A DNA stretch of 58,803 nt from Rhodospirillales bacterium (lineage in GTDB: Bacteria > Pseudomonadota > Alphaproteobacteria > Rhodospirillales > JASLLZ01). Below the pieces are notes generated by a model, which did not search any database, had not been told where the DNA came from, and worked only from the letters and a program-made list of their open reading frames with translations. The translations under genes were made by a program, and so were the position numbers. The stretch spans positions 1 to 58,803 of the forward strand of contig JASLZL010000006.1 of NCBI GenBank assembly GCA_030754885.1. The letters are read 5' to 3'. This document shows positions 24,618 through 34,801 of this stretch, in pieces; within the stretch, counting starts at the first letter, position 1; each line of letters opens with the position of its first letter.

Positions 24618-25748
24618 ATGGACTTCATCATTTTCGTTTGGAAATACATCATCCCGTTTCTTTTCATCCTGACGGTCCTCGTCTTCATCCACGAGATGGG
24701 CCACTTCTGGGTCGCGCGGCGAAATCAGGTCCGGGTCGAGGTGTTCTCAGTCGGGTTCGGACCTGAAATCTACGGGTGGACAGATCGCCTGGGGACCCGA
24801 TGGAAAATCAGTGCCGTGCCGTTGGGCGGCTACGTGAAGATGTTCGGCGAAAACGACGGCGGCGAAGACGGCAAGGCTCCCCTGACGCCGGAAGAACGCG
24901 CGGTCTCCTTCCAACACAAGCGCCTTGGTCAGCGCACCGCCATCGTCGCGGCAGGTCCGTTGGCTAACTATCTTTTCGCCATCGTCGTCCTGGCTGGCCT
25001 ATACAGCATTTCAGGAATACCCCGGCCCATGGCCGCGGTGGGCGAGGTCGTCGCGGGGAGCGCCGCCGAGCAAGCCGACATTCGACCGGGCGACCGCATA
25101 TTGAGTATCGACGGAACCGATATTGACTGGTTTGAGGATCTGCGTCGGATCGTCATGGGCAAACCGGGCGTACCCTTAGAACTCAACATTCTTCGCGACG
25201 GCACGCGTCTCTCCGTCAAAGCGACGCCACAGGCGGTGGAAGTGGGGGGCGAGAGTGGAGGGGCCACGACAGTCGGCCGCCTTGGGGTCAAGCCGGATCC
25301 CAATCATGTCTCCCATGAACGGCAGAACCCGTTGAAGGCACTTTGGATGGGGGTCGAACGTTCCGTGTCGATGACTGGCCAGATACTGTCTTATGTTGGC
25401 CAAATTTTCACCGGGAAACAAAATGCGGACCAGTTGGGGGGTCCCTTACGAATTGCCCAAATGTCGGGTGCGATTTGCCAAGGGGGCTTGGTCGAGTGCA
25501 CTTTTTTCATGGCCGCTCTCTCCATCAACCTCGGACTGATTAACTTGTTTCCCATCCCCATGCTGGATGGTGGCCATCTCGCATTTTACATCGCCGAGGC
25601 AATTCGCGGACGCCCTCTTGGACCAAGGACGCAAGAATACGGTTTCCGATTCGGCCTGATTCTGGTACTTTTGCTAATGATATTCGCAACATGGAACGAT
25701 TTGGTGCAGCTTGAAGTTTTTGAATTTCTAAAGGATCTCATCACTTGA
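24618..25748 (+). CDS. rseP: Site-2 intramembrane metalloprotease RseP
   Basis: A 376-residue RseP/YaeL-type zinc protease. The HEMGH zinc motif sits in the first transmembrane segment (FIHEMGHFWVARR, about residue 23), a single PDZ domain spans about 125-200 (GSAAEQADIRPGDRILSID), and the second metal ligand region NLFPIPMLDGGHL is near 310. E. coli RseP has two PDZ domains; one is usual in alphaproteobacteria. It lies 34 nt after dxr and overlaps bamA by one base (TGATG). Confidence 0.95.
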   Translation: MDFIIFVWKYIIPFLFILTVLVFIHEMGHFWVARRNQVRVEVFSVGFGPEIYGWTDRLGTRWKISAVPLGGYVKMFGENDGGEDGKAPLTPEERAVSFQHKRLGQRTAIVAAGPLANYLFAIVVLAGLYSISGIPRPMAAVGEVVAGSAAEQADIRPGDRILSIDGTDIDWFEDLRRIVMGKPGVPLELNILRDGTRLSVKATPQAVEVGGESGGATTVGRLGVKPDPNHVSHERQNPLKALWMGVERSVSMTGQILSYVGQIFTGKQNADQLGGPLRIAQMSGAICQGGLVECTFFMAALSINLGLINLFPIPMLDGGHLAFYIAEAIRGRPLGPRTQEYGFRFGLILVLLLMIFATWNDLVQLEVFEFLKDLIT

Positions 25749-28051
25749 TGCCCCTTCGTTCGAAAGGATATTCGAGACACTGGATCGGCTTTTGTGTTCT
25801 CGGAATTTGTCTTGCCCTATTCGCTTCGCCACTCCGTCAGGCGGCGGCGCAATCGGGCGGGGGAATCGTGCGCGAGATCATCGTCGAAGGAACGCAGAGG
25901 ATCGAACCAGACACCGTGCGCTCCTACATGTTGGTTCAGGAAGGCGATCTTTACAATCCCGAACGCGTCGACCGCTCCCTCAAGACCCTATTTGCCACTG
26001 GCCTGTTCGCCGATGTCAGCTTACGACGCAAAGGCGACAAACTCTTCGTATCGGTGGTGGAAAATCCCGTCATCAATCGTCTTGCCTTTGAGGGCAACAA
26101 GCGCCTGAAGGATGAGGACTTAAGCGCTGAGGTCACTCTCAGGCCACGTGTTATTTATACCCGAACCAAGGTCCAATCAGACGTCAACCGTATCCTTACC
26201 CTCTATCGGCGAAGCGGACGCTTCTCTGCCACGGTGGAGCCCAAGGTCGTTCAGCTGGCCCAAAATCGGATTGATCTAATCTTCGAGATCGGCGAGGGGG
26301 ACCTGACCGACGTCGAACGCATTCGCTTTGTCGGCAACAAGGAATTCGACGATTCACGTCTGCGCGAAATAATCAGGACCAAGGAATCCCGTTGGTATCG
26401 CTTTTTCTCCTCCGACGATACTTACGATCCCGATCGTCTGACGTTGGACCGCGAATTGTTGCGGCGATTTTATCTGAAAAACGGCTTCGCCGATAATCGG
26501 GTGATATCCGCAGTTGCGGAATTAACCCCGAACCGCGAGGACTTTTTCATCACTTTCACTGTCGATGAGGGAGCCCGCTACCGTATCGGCACCGTCGACG
26601 TCGAAGCACGCTTGCGCGATTTGGATCCTGAGGGATTGCGGCAGAACCTCGAACTGGAGGAAGGAGAGTGGTACAACGCGGATGATATTGAGGATGCCTC
26701 GGACGAATTGGCCGACGCGGTGGGCGACAAGGGTTACGCCTTCGTCGATGTGCGGCCGCGCATCGTCCGCGATCGGCCTAACCGGACTATCAACATCACC
26801 TTCGAAATTGGGGAAGGGCCGCGGGTATTCGTTGAACGGATTGACGTCACGGGAAACGTGAGAACCCTTGACAAGGTGGTTCGCCGTGAATTTCGTCTCG
26901 TTGAGGGAGACGCCTTTAATTCGACCAAGCTGCGGCGCTCCAAGCAGCGCATTCAAAACCTGGGTTTCTTCGAAAAGGTGGAATTGGAGCAAGTTCCAGG
27001 AAGTGCCTCGGATAAGACGGTCCTTAATGTCGACGTTCAAGAAAAGTCCACGGGGGCATTATCCTTTGGCATCGGCTTTTCGAGTTCCAGCGGTGCCCTG
27101 CTCGACTTTGGAATTCGAGAACGGAACCTTTTAGGGCGGGGGCAAGACCTCAACCTCAAGTTCACCGCGGCGCAACGCAAGAGCGAAATAGACTTAAGCT
27201 TCACCGAACCTTACTTCCTCGACCGCGAAGTAAGCGCGGGTTTTGACGTCTTCAGTCTCAGTGCCGACCTGCAGGATACCAGTTCCCATGACTTGGAGAC
27301 GCTGGGAACATCGCTTCGGATCGGTTATTCGATCACCGAAAACATCAAACAGGGATGGAAATACACGATCAAGCAGACCGACGTGACCGACGTTGACTCC
27401 AGTGCGTCGCAGTTCATCAAGTCACAAGAGGGGACTGAACTGTTATCGGAGATTTCGCACAGCCTTACCTACGACTTGCGCGATAATCGCCTGGACCCGA
27501 CCGAGGGTCATTTCGCACGCTTGACCACCGACTTGGCGGGCCTGGGAGGATCGACCCGATATATTCGTAATCGCCTAGACGGTGGTAAGTATTTTTTGCT
27601 CGGCGACGAACTGGTGCTCGGCTTGACGAGTACCGCCGGCTACATTTTGGGCATCGGAAAGGACGTTAACTTAGCAGATAGATTTTTCGGCGGCGGCAAC
27701 GAGGTTCGCGGCTTCGCCGATGCCGGCCTTGGTCCCCGCGACAGCAGCACAAAGGACGCTTTGGGTGGTGAGTGGATGTATGCCGCCTCCGCCGAGCTCG
27801 TCTTCCCAATTGGACTTCCTAACGAATTGGGTATCAAGGGTAAAGTATTCACGGACTTGGGAAGCTCGGGCAAACTCTCGCCGTCGGGCACAGATGTACA
27901 GGATTCTGGCGCCCTGCGCGCCTCGATAGGTACTGGTATCAGTTGGACTTCGCCGTTCGGAGCGATCGGCATTGACGTAGGAATCCCGGTTTTGAAGGAA
28001 AGTTTCGACGAGATCGAGAATATCCGCTTCAACTTCGGAACTAAATTCTAG
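25748..28051 (+). CDS. bamA: Outer membrane protein assembly factor BamA
   Basis: A 767-residue Omp85 protein that folds and inserts beta-barrel outer membrane proteins. A signal peptide (about 1-30) precedes five POTRA repeats (about 35-430, for example EIIVEGTQRIEPDTVRSYM and RIRFVGNKEFDDSRLREII) and a C-terminal barrel ending INFGTKF-like with a terminal Phe (RFNFGTKF). The conserved loop-6 motif reads EVRGFADAGLGPRD. The ATG overlaps the rseP stop. BamA followed by skp and the lpx genes is the classical envelope order. Confidence 0.97.
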   Translation: MPLRSKGYSRHWIGFCVLGICLALFASPLRQAAAQSGGGIVREIIVEGTQRIEPDTVRSYMLVQEGDLYNPERVDRSLKTLFATGLFADVSLRRKGDKLFVSVVENPVINRLAFEGNKRLKDEDLSAEVTLRPRVIYTRTKVQSDVNRILTLYRRSGRFSATVEPKVVQLAQNRIDLIFEIGEGDLTDVERIRFVGNKEFDDSRLREIIRTKESRWYRFFSSDDTYDPDRLTLDRELLRRFYLKNGFADNRVISAVAELTPNREDFFITFTVDEGARYRIGTVDVEARLRDLDPEGLRQNLELEEGEWYNADDIEDASDELADAVGDKGYAFVDVRPRIVRDRPNRTINITFEIGEGPRVFVERIDVTGNVRTLDKVVRREFRLVEGDAFNSTKLRRSKQRIQNLGFFEKVELEQVPGSASDKTVLNVDVQEKSTGALSFGIGFSSSSGALLDFGIRERNLLGRGQDLNLKFTAAQRKSEIDLSFTEPYFLDREVSAGFDVFSLSADLQDTSSHDLETLGTSLRIGYSITENIKQGWKYTIKQTDVTDVDSSASQFIKSQEGTELLSEISHSLTYDLRDNRLDPTEGHFARLTTDLAGLGGSTRYIRNRLDGGKYFLLGDELVLGLTSTAGYILGIGKDVNLADRFFGGGNEVRGFADAGLGPRDSSTKDALGGEWMYAASAELVFPIGLPNELGIKGKVFTDLGSSGKLSPSGTDVQDSGALRASIGTGISWTSPFGAIGIDVGIPVLKESFDEIENIRFNFGTKF

Positions 28052-28062
28052 GAGAAAATTTG

Positions 28063-28626
28063 ATGCGTTATTTTGTTTTTATGATCTGTGCGCTGTTTCT
28101 GGCGGCGGCGGTTAAGCCAGGATTAGCGCAAGAACCCGTAAAAGTAGGCACTTTGCGCGTCAAAATGGCCGTCATCGACATGAATGCGGTGCGCCGAAAC
28201 GCCACTGCGGTAAAAGACATTCGGGTTCAAGTGGAGAAATTTCGCGCCGAATTCCAAGCTGAAATCAAGAAGGAAGAGGAAGAACTTCGCACGGCCAACC
28301 AAGAATTGGGCCGTCAAAGGGCAATTCTTTCGCCCGAGGCTTTTACCGATGAGCGGCGAAAGTTCGATCAACGCCTAGCTGGTGTGCAACGCAAGGTGCA
28401 GCAGCGTAAGCAAAACTTGGACAAGGCCCTGAATGACGCCATGTTCGAGGTGCAGAAGTCTCTCAACAAGATCGTCGTCGATCTTGCCAAGGAACACAGC
28501 CTAACTCTGATTCTGCGTAAGGAGCAAACCGTCCTTGTGGCAAAACCCCTCAATATTACGGAGGTCGTTCTTCAGCGATTGGATCAGGTCGTGCCCACGA
28601 TCAAGGTTGTAGAACCCGGAAAGTAA
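28063..28626 (+). CDS. skp: Periplasmic chaperone OmpH/Skp
   Basis: A 187-residue OmpH-family chaperone that holds unfolded outer-membrane proteins in the periplasm. Signal peptide MRYFVFMICALFLAAAV with likely cleavage after LAQ; the mature protein is dominated by two long charged helices (about 55-145), as in the Skp tentacles. ATG at 28063 has GGAGAAAA 6 nt upstream; a TTG directly before it is not needed. Located 11 nt after bamA. Confidence 0.92.
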   Translation: MRYFVFMICALFLAAAVKPGLAQEPVKVGTLRVKMAVIDMNAVRRNATAVKDIRVQVEKFRAEFQAEIKKEEEELRTANQELGRQRAILSPEAFTDERRKFDQRLAGVQRKVQQRKQNLDKALNDAMFEVQKSLNKIVVDLAKEHSLTLILRKEQTVLVAKPLNITEVVLQRLDQVVPTIKVVEPGK

Positions 28627-28629
28627 GTC

Positions 28630-29661
28630 ATGGCTGACCCGCGATTTTACTCCGTAGCCGGGCCATTCACTCTTGAGACATTAGCGGAGATGTCGGGCGC
28701 GCGCATCGGTGGCGAGGTAGATCCTGGCACCACCTTTACCGACGTTGCATCCCTGGATGTGGCGGGTCCGACCGACATCGCTTTTCTCGACAACAGACGC
28801 TATGCCGATGATTTCGCCAAGAGCGCGGCGGGTGCCTGTCTGGTCCATCCAGATTTGGCCGCAAAGGCACCCTCGAGCATGGCATTGTTGTTGACGAAGG
28901 AGCCCTATCACGCCTATGCCCGCGTGGCTCGCTCGTTTTACCCAATGGCACAGATGGCGGCGTCCGTTGGGCCCTCGGCAGTCGTCGGTGAAACGGCGGT
29001 CCTTGGTGTCGGTTGCCGGATCGAACCGGGAGCCGTCGTCGGTGAACATACCGAAGTGGGTCGCGGCTGCCATATTGGCGCCAATGCGGTCCTTGGCGAC
29101 GGAGTGGTCTTGGGCGACGATTGCAAAATCGGTGCTAACGTCTCACTGACTTATTGCATCGTCGGGCGTGGTGTTGTCATCCATGCCGGTGTACGCGTGG
29201 GCCAAGACGGGTTCGGATTTGCGCTTGGCCCCCAAGGACACGTCAAGGTACCCCAACTGGGGCGGGTCATCATCGAAGACGACGTCGAAATTGGAGCCAA
29301 CACCACAATTGACCGAGGCACCGGCCCCGACACCATCATCGGCGCCGGCAGCAAAATTGATAATCTGGTGCAAATTGCCCATAACGTTCAGTTAGGTCGG
29401 GGATGTGTCATCGTGTCTCAGGTCGGGATTTCAGGAAGCACCAAGGTGGATGATTACGTTATGATGGGCGGGCAGGCGGGTTTGACCGGCCACTTGAGCA
29501 TCGGCGCCGGGGCTCGTATTGGCGCTCAAAGCGGTGTCATGCGGGACGTGGAAGCGGGAGCGACTGTCATCGGTTCCCCCGCCGCGCCGGCGACCGAACA
29601 CTGGCGTCAGGTGGCGACCTTGGCCAACCTGAGCCGGAAAGGAAAAAAGAAGGGGAGTTGA
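28630..29661 (+). CDS. lpxD: UDP-3-O-acylglucosamine N-acyltransferase
   Basis: A 343-residue LpxD, the third step of lipid A synthesis. An N-terminal uridine-binding domain (about 1-105) precedes a left-handed beta-helix of hexapeptide repeats ([18 protein letters not shown] and so on), with the catalytic His in [12 protein letters not shown] near 245. The start lies 3 nt after skp, and fabZ follows 3 nt after the stop, indicating one operon. Confidence 0.96.
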   Translation: MADPRFYSVAGPFTLETLAEMSGARIGGEVDPGTTFTDVASLDVAGPTDIAFLDNRRYADDFAKSAAGACLVHPDLAAKAPSSMALLLTKEPYHAYARVARSFYPMAQMAASVGPSAVVGETAVLGVGCRIEPGAVVGEHTEVGRGCHIGANAVLGDGVVLGDDCKIGANVSLTYCIVGRGVVIHAGVRVGQDGFGFALGPQGHVKVPQLGRVIIEDDVEIGANTTIDRGTGPDTIIGAGSKIDNLVQIAHNVQLGRGCVIVSQVGISGSTKVDDYVMMGGQAGLTGHLSIGAGARIGAQSGVMRDVEAGATVIGSPAAPATEHWRQVATLANLSRKGKKKGS

Positions 29662-29664
29662 ACG

Positions 29665-30132
29665 ATGGATAAGGACGCGAATTCCATCGCGGGTACGATC
29701 ATTGAGATCGGGCGGATCATGGAGATGATTCCCCATCGCTATCCTTTCTTGATGATTGATCGAATTATCGAAACAGTTCCCGATTCGAACGCCACTGCCG
29801 TCAAGAACGTTACTATCGACGAACCGTTTTTCCAAGGTCACTTTCCCAACCACCCTGTGATGCCCGGCGTACTGATTATCGAATCAATGGCACAGACCGC
29901 TGCCGTCCTTGTCGTGCACACCTTGGGCGAGAAGTCGGAGGGCAAACTGGTCTATTTCACGTCCATCGAAACCGCACGCTTCCGCAAACCGGTGACGCCC
30001 GGCGATTCGCTTCGCATCCACGTCCAAAAGGAGCGCAACCGCGGTGGATTGTGGAAGTTCAGCGGCAAGGCCATGGTCGACGGAAACATCGTCGCTGAAG
30101 CCACTTTCTCTGCCATGATCTTGGATGATTGA
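29665..30132 (+). CDS. fabZ: (3R)-hydroxyacyl-ACP dehydratase FabZ
   Basis: A 155-residue hot-dog-fold dehydratase of fatty acid elongation. The catalytic motif is intact: PHRYPFLMIDRI near residue 24 and FFQGHFPNHPVMPGVLIIE with the active-site His and Glu near 60-75. Placement between lpxD and lpxA is typical; both pathways draw on the same hydroxyacyl-ACP pool. The stop is immediately followed by the lpxA ATG. Confidence 0.97.
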   Translation: MDKDANSIAGTIIEIGRIMEMIPHRYPFLMIDRIIETVPDSNATAVKNVTIDEPFFQGHFPNHPVMPGVLIIESMAQTAAVLVVHTLGEKSEGKLVYFTSIETARFRKPVTPGDSLRIHVQKERNRGGLWKFSGKAMVDGNIVAEATFSAMILDD

Positions 30133-30933
30133 ATGACCGATATTCACCCCACGGCCATTGTCGAAAATGGTGCCGAGATCGGCGAGAACATTACCATTGG
30201 CCCCTATTGTCTAATCGGGCCGAACGTCGTTCTTGAGGATGGCGTCACCCTTCTGGGTCATGCCGTTGTCAACGGGCACACGGTCTTGGGCGCCAATAGC
30301 CGAGTTTTTCCCTTCGCTACCGTCGGCCTGCCGCCCCAAGACCTAAAATACAAAGGCGAGCCCTCGCGTCTGACTATCGGCTGCAATACTGTGATCCGCG
30401 AGCACGTCACCCTGAACCCGGGCACCGAAGGGGGCGGCATGGAAACCCGCGTCGGCAACAACTGCCTGTTCATGGTCGGCAGCCACATTGCCCATGACTG
30501 CCAAATCGGCGACCACGTCATTTTGGTCAATAACGCCACCTTGGCCGGGCACGTCAAGGTCGGCGAATGGGCAATCGTGGGCGGACTGTCGGCGGTCCAT
30601 CAGTTTGTGCGCATCGGGCGCCACGCCATGATCGGCGGCATGTCAGGGGTCGAGAACGATGTCATTCCCTATGGTTCGGTGGTCGGCAACAGGGCGCGGC
30701 TATCGAGCTTGAATGTCATCGGCCTCAAGCGCCGGGGATTTTCGCGCGACGTCATCCACGATCTGCGCAACGCCTACCGGCTGCTTTTCGCCCAGGAAGG
30801 GACGATGGCCGAACGCCTAGACGACGTGGCAGAGCTATTTCCCCACGTCGAGCCGGTGATGGAGATCGTCGACTTCATTCGCGTCGAATCCACGCGCTCT
30901 ATCTGCCAACCCCACATGGAAGATGCTGCCTAA
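30133..30933 (+). CDS. lpxA: UDP-N-acetylglucosamine acyltransferase
   Basis: A 266-residue LpxA, the first committed step of lipid A synthesis. Hexapeptide repeats start at residue 1 (IHPTAIVENGAEIGENI), the catalytic His lies in MVGSHIAHDCQIGDH near 125, and the C-terminal helical domain follows (GFSRDVIHDLRNAYRLLF). The start directly abuts the fabZ stop and the end overlaps the lpxI start by 11 bases. Confidence 0.97.
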   Translation: MTDIHPTAIVENGAEIGENITIGPYCLIGPNVVLEDGVTLLGHAVVNGHTVLGANSRVFPFATVGLPPQDLKYKGEPSRLTIGCNTVIREHVTLNPGTEGGGMETRVGNNCLFMVGSHIAHDCQIGDHVILVNNATLAGHVKVGEWAIVGGLSAVHQFVRIGRHAMIGGMSGVENDVIPYGSVVGNRARLSSLNVIGLKRRGFSRDVIHDLRNAYRLLFAQEGTMAERLDDVAELFPHVEPVMEIVDFIRVESTRSICQPHMEDAA

Positions 30934-31759
30934 ACTCGGAATTTTAGCCGGCGGTGGCGCGCTCCCGGCCCGTATCATTAAAGCCTGCAGGGAAGCCGGG
31001 CGCGACGTCTTCGTCCTTGCCTTTAAAGACCAGACCGATCCTGAAACCGTGGTGGGAACGTCACACGCGTGGATACGCCTGGGCGCAGCGGGAGATGCCA
31101 TCGATCTCTTACACCGAGCCGAAGTCGAGGACGTGGTCATGGCAGGAGCCATCCGTCGGCCCACTCTCGCCGCTCTGAGGCCCGATCTGCGGGCAGCCAA
31201 GCTGTTTGCCAAGTTGGGCGTTGCCATGCTTGGCGATGACAAGCTTCTGTCAGCGGTCGTCCGTGAGTTGGAAGAGAAAGAAGGTTTCCGGGTCGTCGGT
31301 CCACAGAGCCTGCTTCCCTGTTCCCTCGCCACCATGGGCGTCCTCGGGAGCCACCAGCCCGACGAACAGGCCCACCACGATACCCGGCGCGGTGTCGAGG
31401 TGGCCTTGGGCATCGGGGCCCTCGACGTGGGTCAGGGCGCGGTGGTGCAGCAAGGCTTGGTCCTGGCTGTAGAGGCTGTGGAGGGAACGGACGCGATGCT
31501 GGCCCGCGCCGCACAGTTGCGTCGAGACGGACCGGGCGGCGTCCTGGTCAAGGTCCGCAAGCCAGGGCAGGAGCCACGCGCTGATCTTCCCACCATCGGC
31601 GTCGGGACCGTCGAGGCGGCCGCCGCGGCGGGACTCAGGGGAATCGCGGTGGAAGCCGGCGGCGCCCTCCTTATTGATCCGGAAAAGACCATTCGGGCGG
31701 CCGACAATGCGGGCCTCTTTCTACTTGGCGTCGAGGGTTCCGAGGAATTACCCGGGTGA
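30923..31759 (+). CDS. lpxI: UDP-2,3-diacylglucosamine diphosphatase LpxI
   Basis: A 278-residue LpxI (DUF1009), the alphaproteobacterial substitute for LpxH that hydrolyses UDP-2,3-diacylglucosamine to lipid X. Recognisable: KLGILAGGGALPARII at the N-terminus, HDTRRGVEVALGIGALDVGQ and AVEAVEGTDAML in the C-terminal catalytic domain. It starts inside the lpxA 3' end and overlaps the lpxB GTG, so translation is probably coupled. Confidence 0.95.
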   Translation: MLPKLGILAGGGALPARIIKACREAGRDVFVLAFKDQTDPETVVGTSHAWIRLGAAGDAIDLLHRAEVEDVVMAGAIRRPTLAALRPDLRAAKLFAKLGVAMLGDDKLLSAVVRELEEKEGFRVVGPQSLLPCSLATMGVLGSHQPDEQAHHDTRRGVEVALGIGALDVGQGAVVQQGLVLAVEAVEGTDAMLARAAQLRRDGPGGVLVKVRKPGQEPRADLPTIGVGTVEAAAAAGLRGIAVEAGGALLIDPEKTIRAADNAGLFLLGVEGSEELPG

Positions 31760-32931
31760 CGGCGGCACCTCTCGTCTTCCTGATCGCCGGCGAACCCTCG
31801 GGGGACGTGCTTGGCGGCCGGCTCATGGCCTCCCTCAATCATTTGACCGGCGGGCGTGTTCGGTTCGCCGGTGTCGGCGGCCCAAACATGCAATCCCACG
31901 GCCTAACCAGCCTTTTTCCCATGGACGATCTCACGGTCATGGGGGTGGCCGAGGTCCTGCCGCGGCTGCCACGGATATTGCGCCGCCTGCGCCAGACCGT
32001 GGCAGCGGTCAAGTCGAGCTGCCCGGCCGCCGTGGTGACCATTGACGCGCCCGATTTCAGCTTTCGTGTCGCCAGGCGCCTCAAGGGAAAGGGATTTCCC
32101 CTTATCCACTATGTCGCCCCGACTGTCTGGGCATGGAGGCCCGGCCGCGCCCGCGTCATCGCGGCCTTTCTAGACCATGTCCTGGCCTTGTTGCCGTTCG
32201 AGCCGCCTTTTTTCGAGGCCGAAGGACTGGCTTCGACCTTCGTCGGCCATCCGGTGGTGGAAAGTGGCGCTGGCGACGGCGACGGTGCGGCCTTTCGCCG
32301 CCTTCACGGAATCGATCCCGGGGCTCCCTTGGTCTGTTTTCTACCCGGCAGCCGGAAAAGCGAGGTCGGTCCCCTTATGCCTATTTTCGGCGAGACCTTG
32401 GCCCGGTTGCGCAGCGGCCGGCCCGATCTCCGCGCCGTCGTCGCCACCGTGGCAACGGTCTCCGACGCCGTGACCGCCGCCATTCGGGATTGGCCGGCGG
32501 CACCGATCATGGTATCGGACACGGCGGAGAAACACGGCGCCTTCGCCGCCGCCGATGCCGCCCTGGCCGCCTCGGGCACAGTGGCCCTTGAACTGGCCAT
32601 GGCAAGCACCCCGGCGGTGATCGCCTATAAGATCAATCCATTGACCGCGTTTCTCGTCCGCCAACTAATCAAAGTCCGTTATGTCAACCTTATCAACATC
32701 GTCTTGGACCGCCCCGTAGTGCCCGAATTCCTGCAAAAGGACTGCCGACCCGAGAAGTTGGCGGCGGCCATCGATTATTTGCTCGGAGATGCCGAATCCC
32801 GCGCCCAGCAGATCGCCGCGGGGCGTGATGCACTGCATCGACTTGGCCTTGACGGACCACCAACCGGTGAACGCGCCGCCCGGGTGGTGCTGGACATTAT
32901 CGAACGCTATTCAATTTCCAATGGAGGATGA
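31756..32931 (+). CDS. lpxB: Lipid-A-disaccharide synthase
   Basis: A 391-residue GT19 glycosyltransferase joining UDP-diacylglucosamine and lipid X into the lipid A disaccharide. Features: FLIAGEPSGDVLGGRLM at the N-terminus, YVAPTVWAWRPGRA near 120, VCFLPGSRKSEV near 195, and AASGTVALELA near 275. GTG start at 31756 overlaps lpxI. Closes the core lipid A gene set lpxD-fabZ-lpxA-lpxI-lpxB; lpxC and lpxK are not in the window. Confidence 0.96.
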   Translation: MTAAPLVFLIAGEPSGDVLGGRLMASLNHLTGGRVRFAGVGGPNMQSHGLTSLFPMDDLTVMGVAEVLPRLPRILRRLRQTVAAVKSSCPAAVVTIDAPDFSFRVARRLKGKGFPLIHYVAPTVWAWRPGRARVIAAFLDHVLALLPFEPPFFEAEGLASTFVGHPVVESGAGDGDGAAFRRLHGIDPGAPLVCFLPGSRKSEVGPLMPIFGETLARLRSGRPDLRAVVATVATVSDAVTAAIRDWPAAPIMVSDTAEKHGAFAAADAALAASGTVALELAMASTPAVIAYKINPLTAFLVRQLIKVRYVNLINIVLDRPVVPEFLQKDCRPEKLAAAIDYLLGDAESRAQQIAAGRDALHRLGLDGPPTGERAARVVLDIIERYSISNGG

Positions 32932-32932
32932 T

Positions 32933-33340
32933 ATGACGGTGGAAACCCCGACATACAAATTGCTTCACACCATGATCCGGGTGCGTGACCTGGATAAGTC
33001 GCTCGACTTCTACACGCGGCTTTTGGGCATGACCCTTTTGCGCAAGAAAGACTTTCCAAGCGGGCGATTTACCCTTGCTTTCGTCGGTTACGGCGACGAA
33101 GAGGAAACAGCGGTGATCGAACTGACCCACAATTGGGATCAGGCCGAGCCGTATGAACTTGGCAGCGGCTTCGGCCACCTGGCCATTGGCGTGCCCGACG
33201 TCTACGCGTGCTGCGATTTACTGGCGGCGGAAGGGGTCAACATCCCGCGCCCCGCCGGGCCAATGAAGCACGGCGGCTCTGTGATCGCTTTCGCCGACGA
33301 TCCCGACGGATACAAGATCGAGTTTTGCGAGCGCAAATAG
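32933..33340 (+). CDS. gloA: Lactoylglutathione lyase (glyoxalase I)
   Basis: A 135-residue glyoxalase I that isomerises the methylglyoxal-glutathione hemithioacetal. The four metal ligands are in place: His in LLHTMIRVRD, Glu in ETAVIELTHNW, His in GFGHLAIGV and Glu in YKIEFCERK. The ATG at 32933 has GGAGG just upstream and lies one base after the lpxB stop, so this detoxification gene appears to be co-transcribed with the lipid A genes. The upstream in-frame region belongs to lpxB. Confidence 0.96.
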   Translation: MTVETPTYKLLHTMIRVRDLDKSLDFYTRLLGMTLLRKKDFPSGRFTLAFVGYGDEEETAVIELTHNWDQAEPYELGSGFGHLAIGVPDVYACCDLLAAEGVNIPRPAGPMKHGGSVIAFADDPDGYKIEFCERK

Positions 33341-33365
33341 GACGCCGCCGGCCCCCGCGTCCCTA
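33338..33365. terminator. Hairpin between convergent gloA and gltA
   Basis: TAGGACGC (33338-33345) pairs with GCGTCCCTA (33357-33365) with one bulged C. The stem includes both stop codons of the convergent genes, which fits a shared bidirectional transcription end. No clear T-run on either strand. Confidence 0.4.
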
Positions 33366-34694
33366 CTTGCGTCGGTTGAGCGGTACGTACTTACGCTCAG
33401 ACTCACCGGTGAAAAGCTGGCGCGGGCGGCCAATCTTTTGTGTCGGATCCTCAATCATCTCGTTCCACTGGGCCACCCAGCCGACGGTCCGCGCCAAGGC
33501 AAAGAGCGCCGTGAACATTGACGTCGGAATCCCCATGGCGCGTAGGATGATGCCCGAATAGAAGTCGACGTTTGGATAAAGCTTCTTTTCGACGAAATAT
33601 GGGTCCGACAGGGCGATTTGCTCCAATTCCATAGCCAAGTCGAGCAGGGGCTCGTCTTTGATCCCCAATTCCTTGAGCACCTTGTGGCACTCGGCCTGTA
33701 GGACCTTGGCGCGTGGATCATAGCTCTTGTAGACCCGATGACCGAAGCCCATGAGGCGGAACGGATCCTTGGGGTCCTTGGCCTTGTCCACGTACTCCTT
33801 GATACGGTTGGTGCTGCCGATTTTGCCCAGCATGTTGAGCACCGCCTCATTGGCGCCGCCATGGGCGGGTCCCCACAATGAGGCAATGCCGGCGGCGATG
33901 CAGGCATAGGGATTGGCCCCACTGGATCCGGCAAGACGCACCGTCGAGGTCGAGGCGTTCTGTTCGTGTTCTGCGTGCAGAATGAAAATACGCCGCATCG
34001 CTTGAGACAGTACGGGATTGATATCGTAAGTCTCACACGGGGTCGCGAACATCATGTGAAGGAAGTTCTCGGAAAATCCGAGGTCGTTGCGCGGATAGAT
34101 GAAAGGTTGTCCCAGGGAATACTTGTATGCCATCGCGGCAATAGTCGGCATTTTTGCAATCAGGCGGTAGGACGCCACCATGCGATGGCGGGGATTCGTG
34201 ATGTCGGTGCTGTCATGATAGAAGGCCGATAGCGCCCCAACCACGCCGCACATGATCGCCATCGGGTGGGAATCGCGGCGAAAACCGCGAAAAAAGTAAT
34301 TGATCTGCTCATTCAGCATGGTGTGATGGGTGATGTCGTACTCGAACTTTTCGTGTTGCTTCGGGTTCGGCAATTCGCCATAGAGCAGAAGATAGCAAAC
34401 ATCCATGAAGGTGGAGTGCTCGGCCAGGTCTTCGATGGGGTATCCGCGGTAAAGCAAGATGCCCTCATCGCCGTCGATATAGGTAATTTGTGACTCACAA
34501 CTTCCCGTCGACGTATAACCAGGGTCGTAGGTGAAGTATCCCGTCTCGGCGTAGAGCTTGCGAACGTCGATGACGTCCGGACCTATGGTTCCCTTGATGA
34601 TAGGTAATTCGAAGCTGCGCTTGTTGGGCGTATCGACGAGGGTCACCGTCGCCGCGGACGCCGTTTTCTTGGTACTGGCTTTCTTTGCACTCAT
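33363..34694 (-). CDS. gltA: Citrate synthase (hexameric type)
   Basis: A 443-residue type II citrate synthase, condensing oxaloacetate and acetyl-CoA. Catalytic residues visible: His in [13 protein letters not shown] (about 280), His in [14 protein letters not shown] (about 320) and Asp in [11 protein letters not shown] (about 375). The N-terminal extension rich in Lys/Ala/Thr before PNKRSFELP is usual for this type. GGATAGGACTT precedes the ATG. It is monocistronic or loosely linked to gltX, whose stop lies 107 nt upstream of the gltA start. Confidence 0.97.
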   Translation of the reverse strand: MSAKKASTKKTASAATVTLVDTPNKRSFELPIIKGTIGPDVIDVRKLYAETGYFTYDPGYTSTGSCESQITYIDGDEGILLYRGYPIEDLAEHSTFMDVCYLLLYGELPNPKQHEKFEYDITHHTMLNEQINYFFRGFRRDSHPMAIMCGVVGALSAFYHDSTDITNPRHRMVASYRLIAKMPTIAAMAYKYSLGQPFIYPRNDLGFSENFLHMMFATPCETYDINPVLSQAMRRIFILHAEHEQNASTSTVRLAGSSGANPYACIAAGIASLWGPAHGGANEAVLNMLGKIGSTNRIKEYVDKAKDPKDPFRLMGFGHRVYKSYDPRAKVLQAECHKVLKELGIKDEPLLDLAMELEQIALSDPYFVEKKLYPNVDFYSGIILRAMGIPTSMFTALFALARTVGWVAQWNEMIEDPTQKIGRPRQLFTGESERKYVPLNRRK

Positions 34695-34801
34695 AAGTCC
34701 TATCCCCTACGAAGAGGGCGGCCGATCAACGGATTCCGGCTCATCCCATGGTTGTTACATGAATATGTGCTCATTTTTTTTCGCCCGTTCAATGATTTGT
34801 A

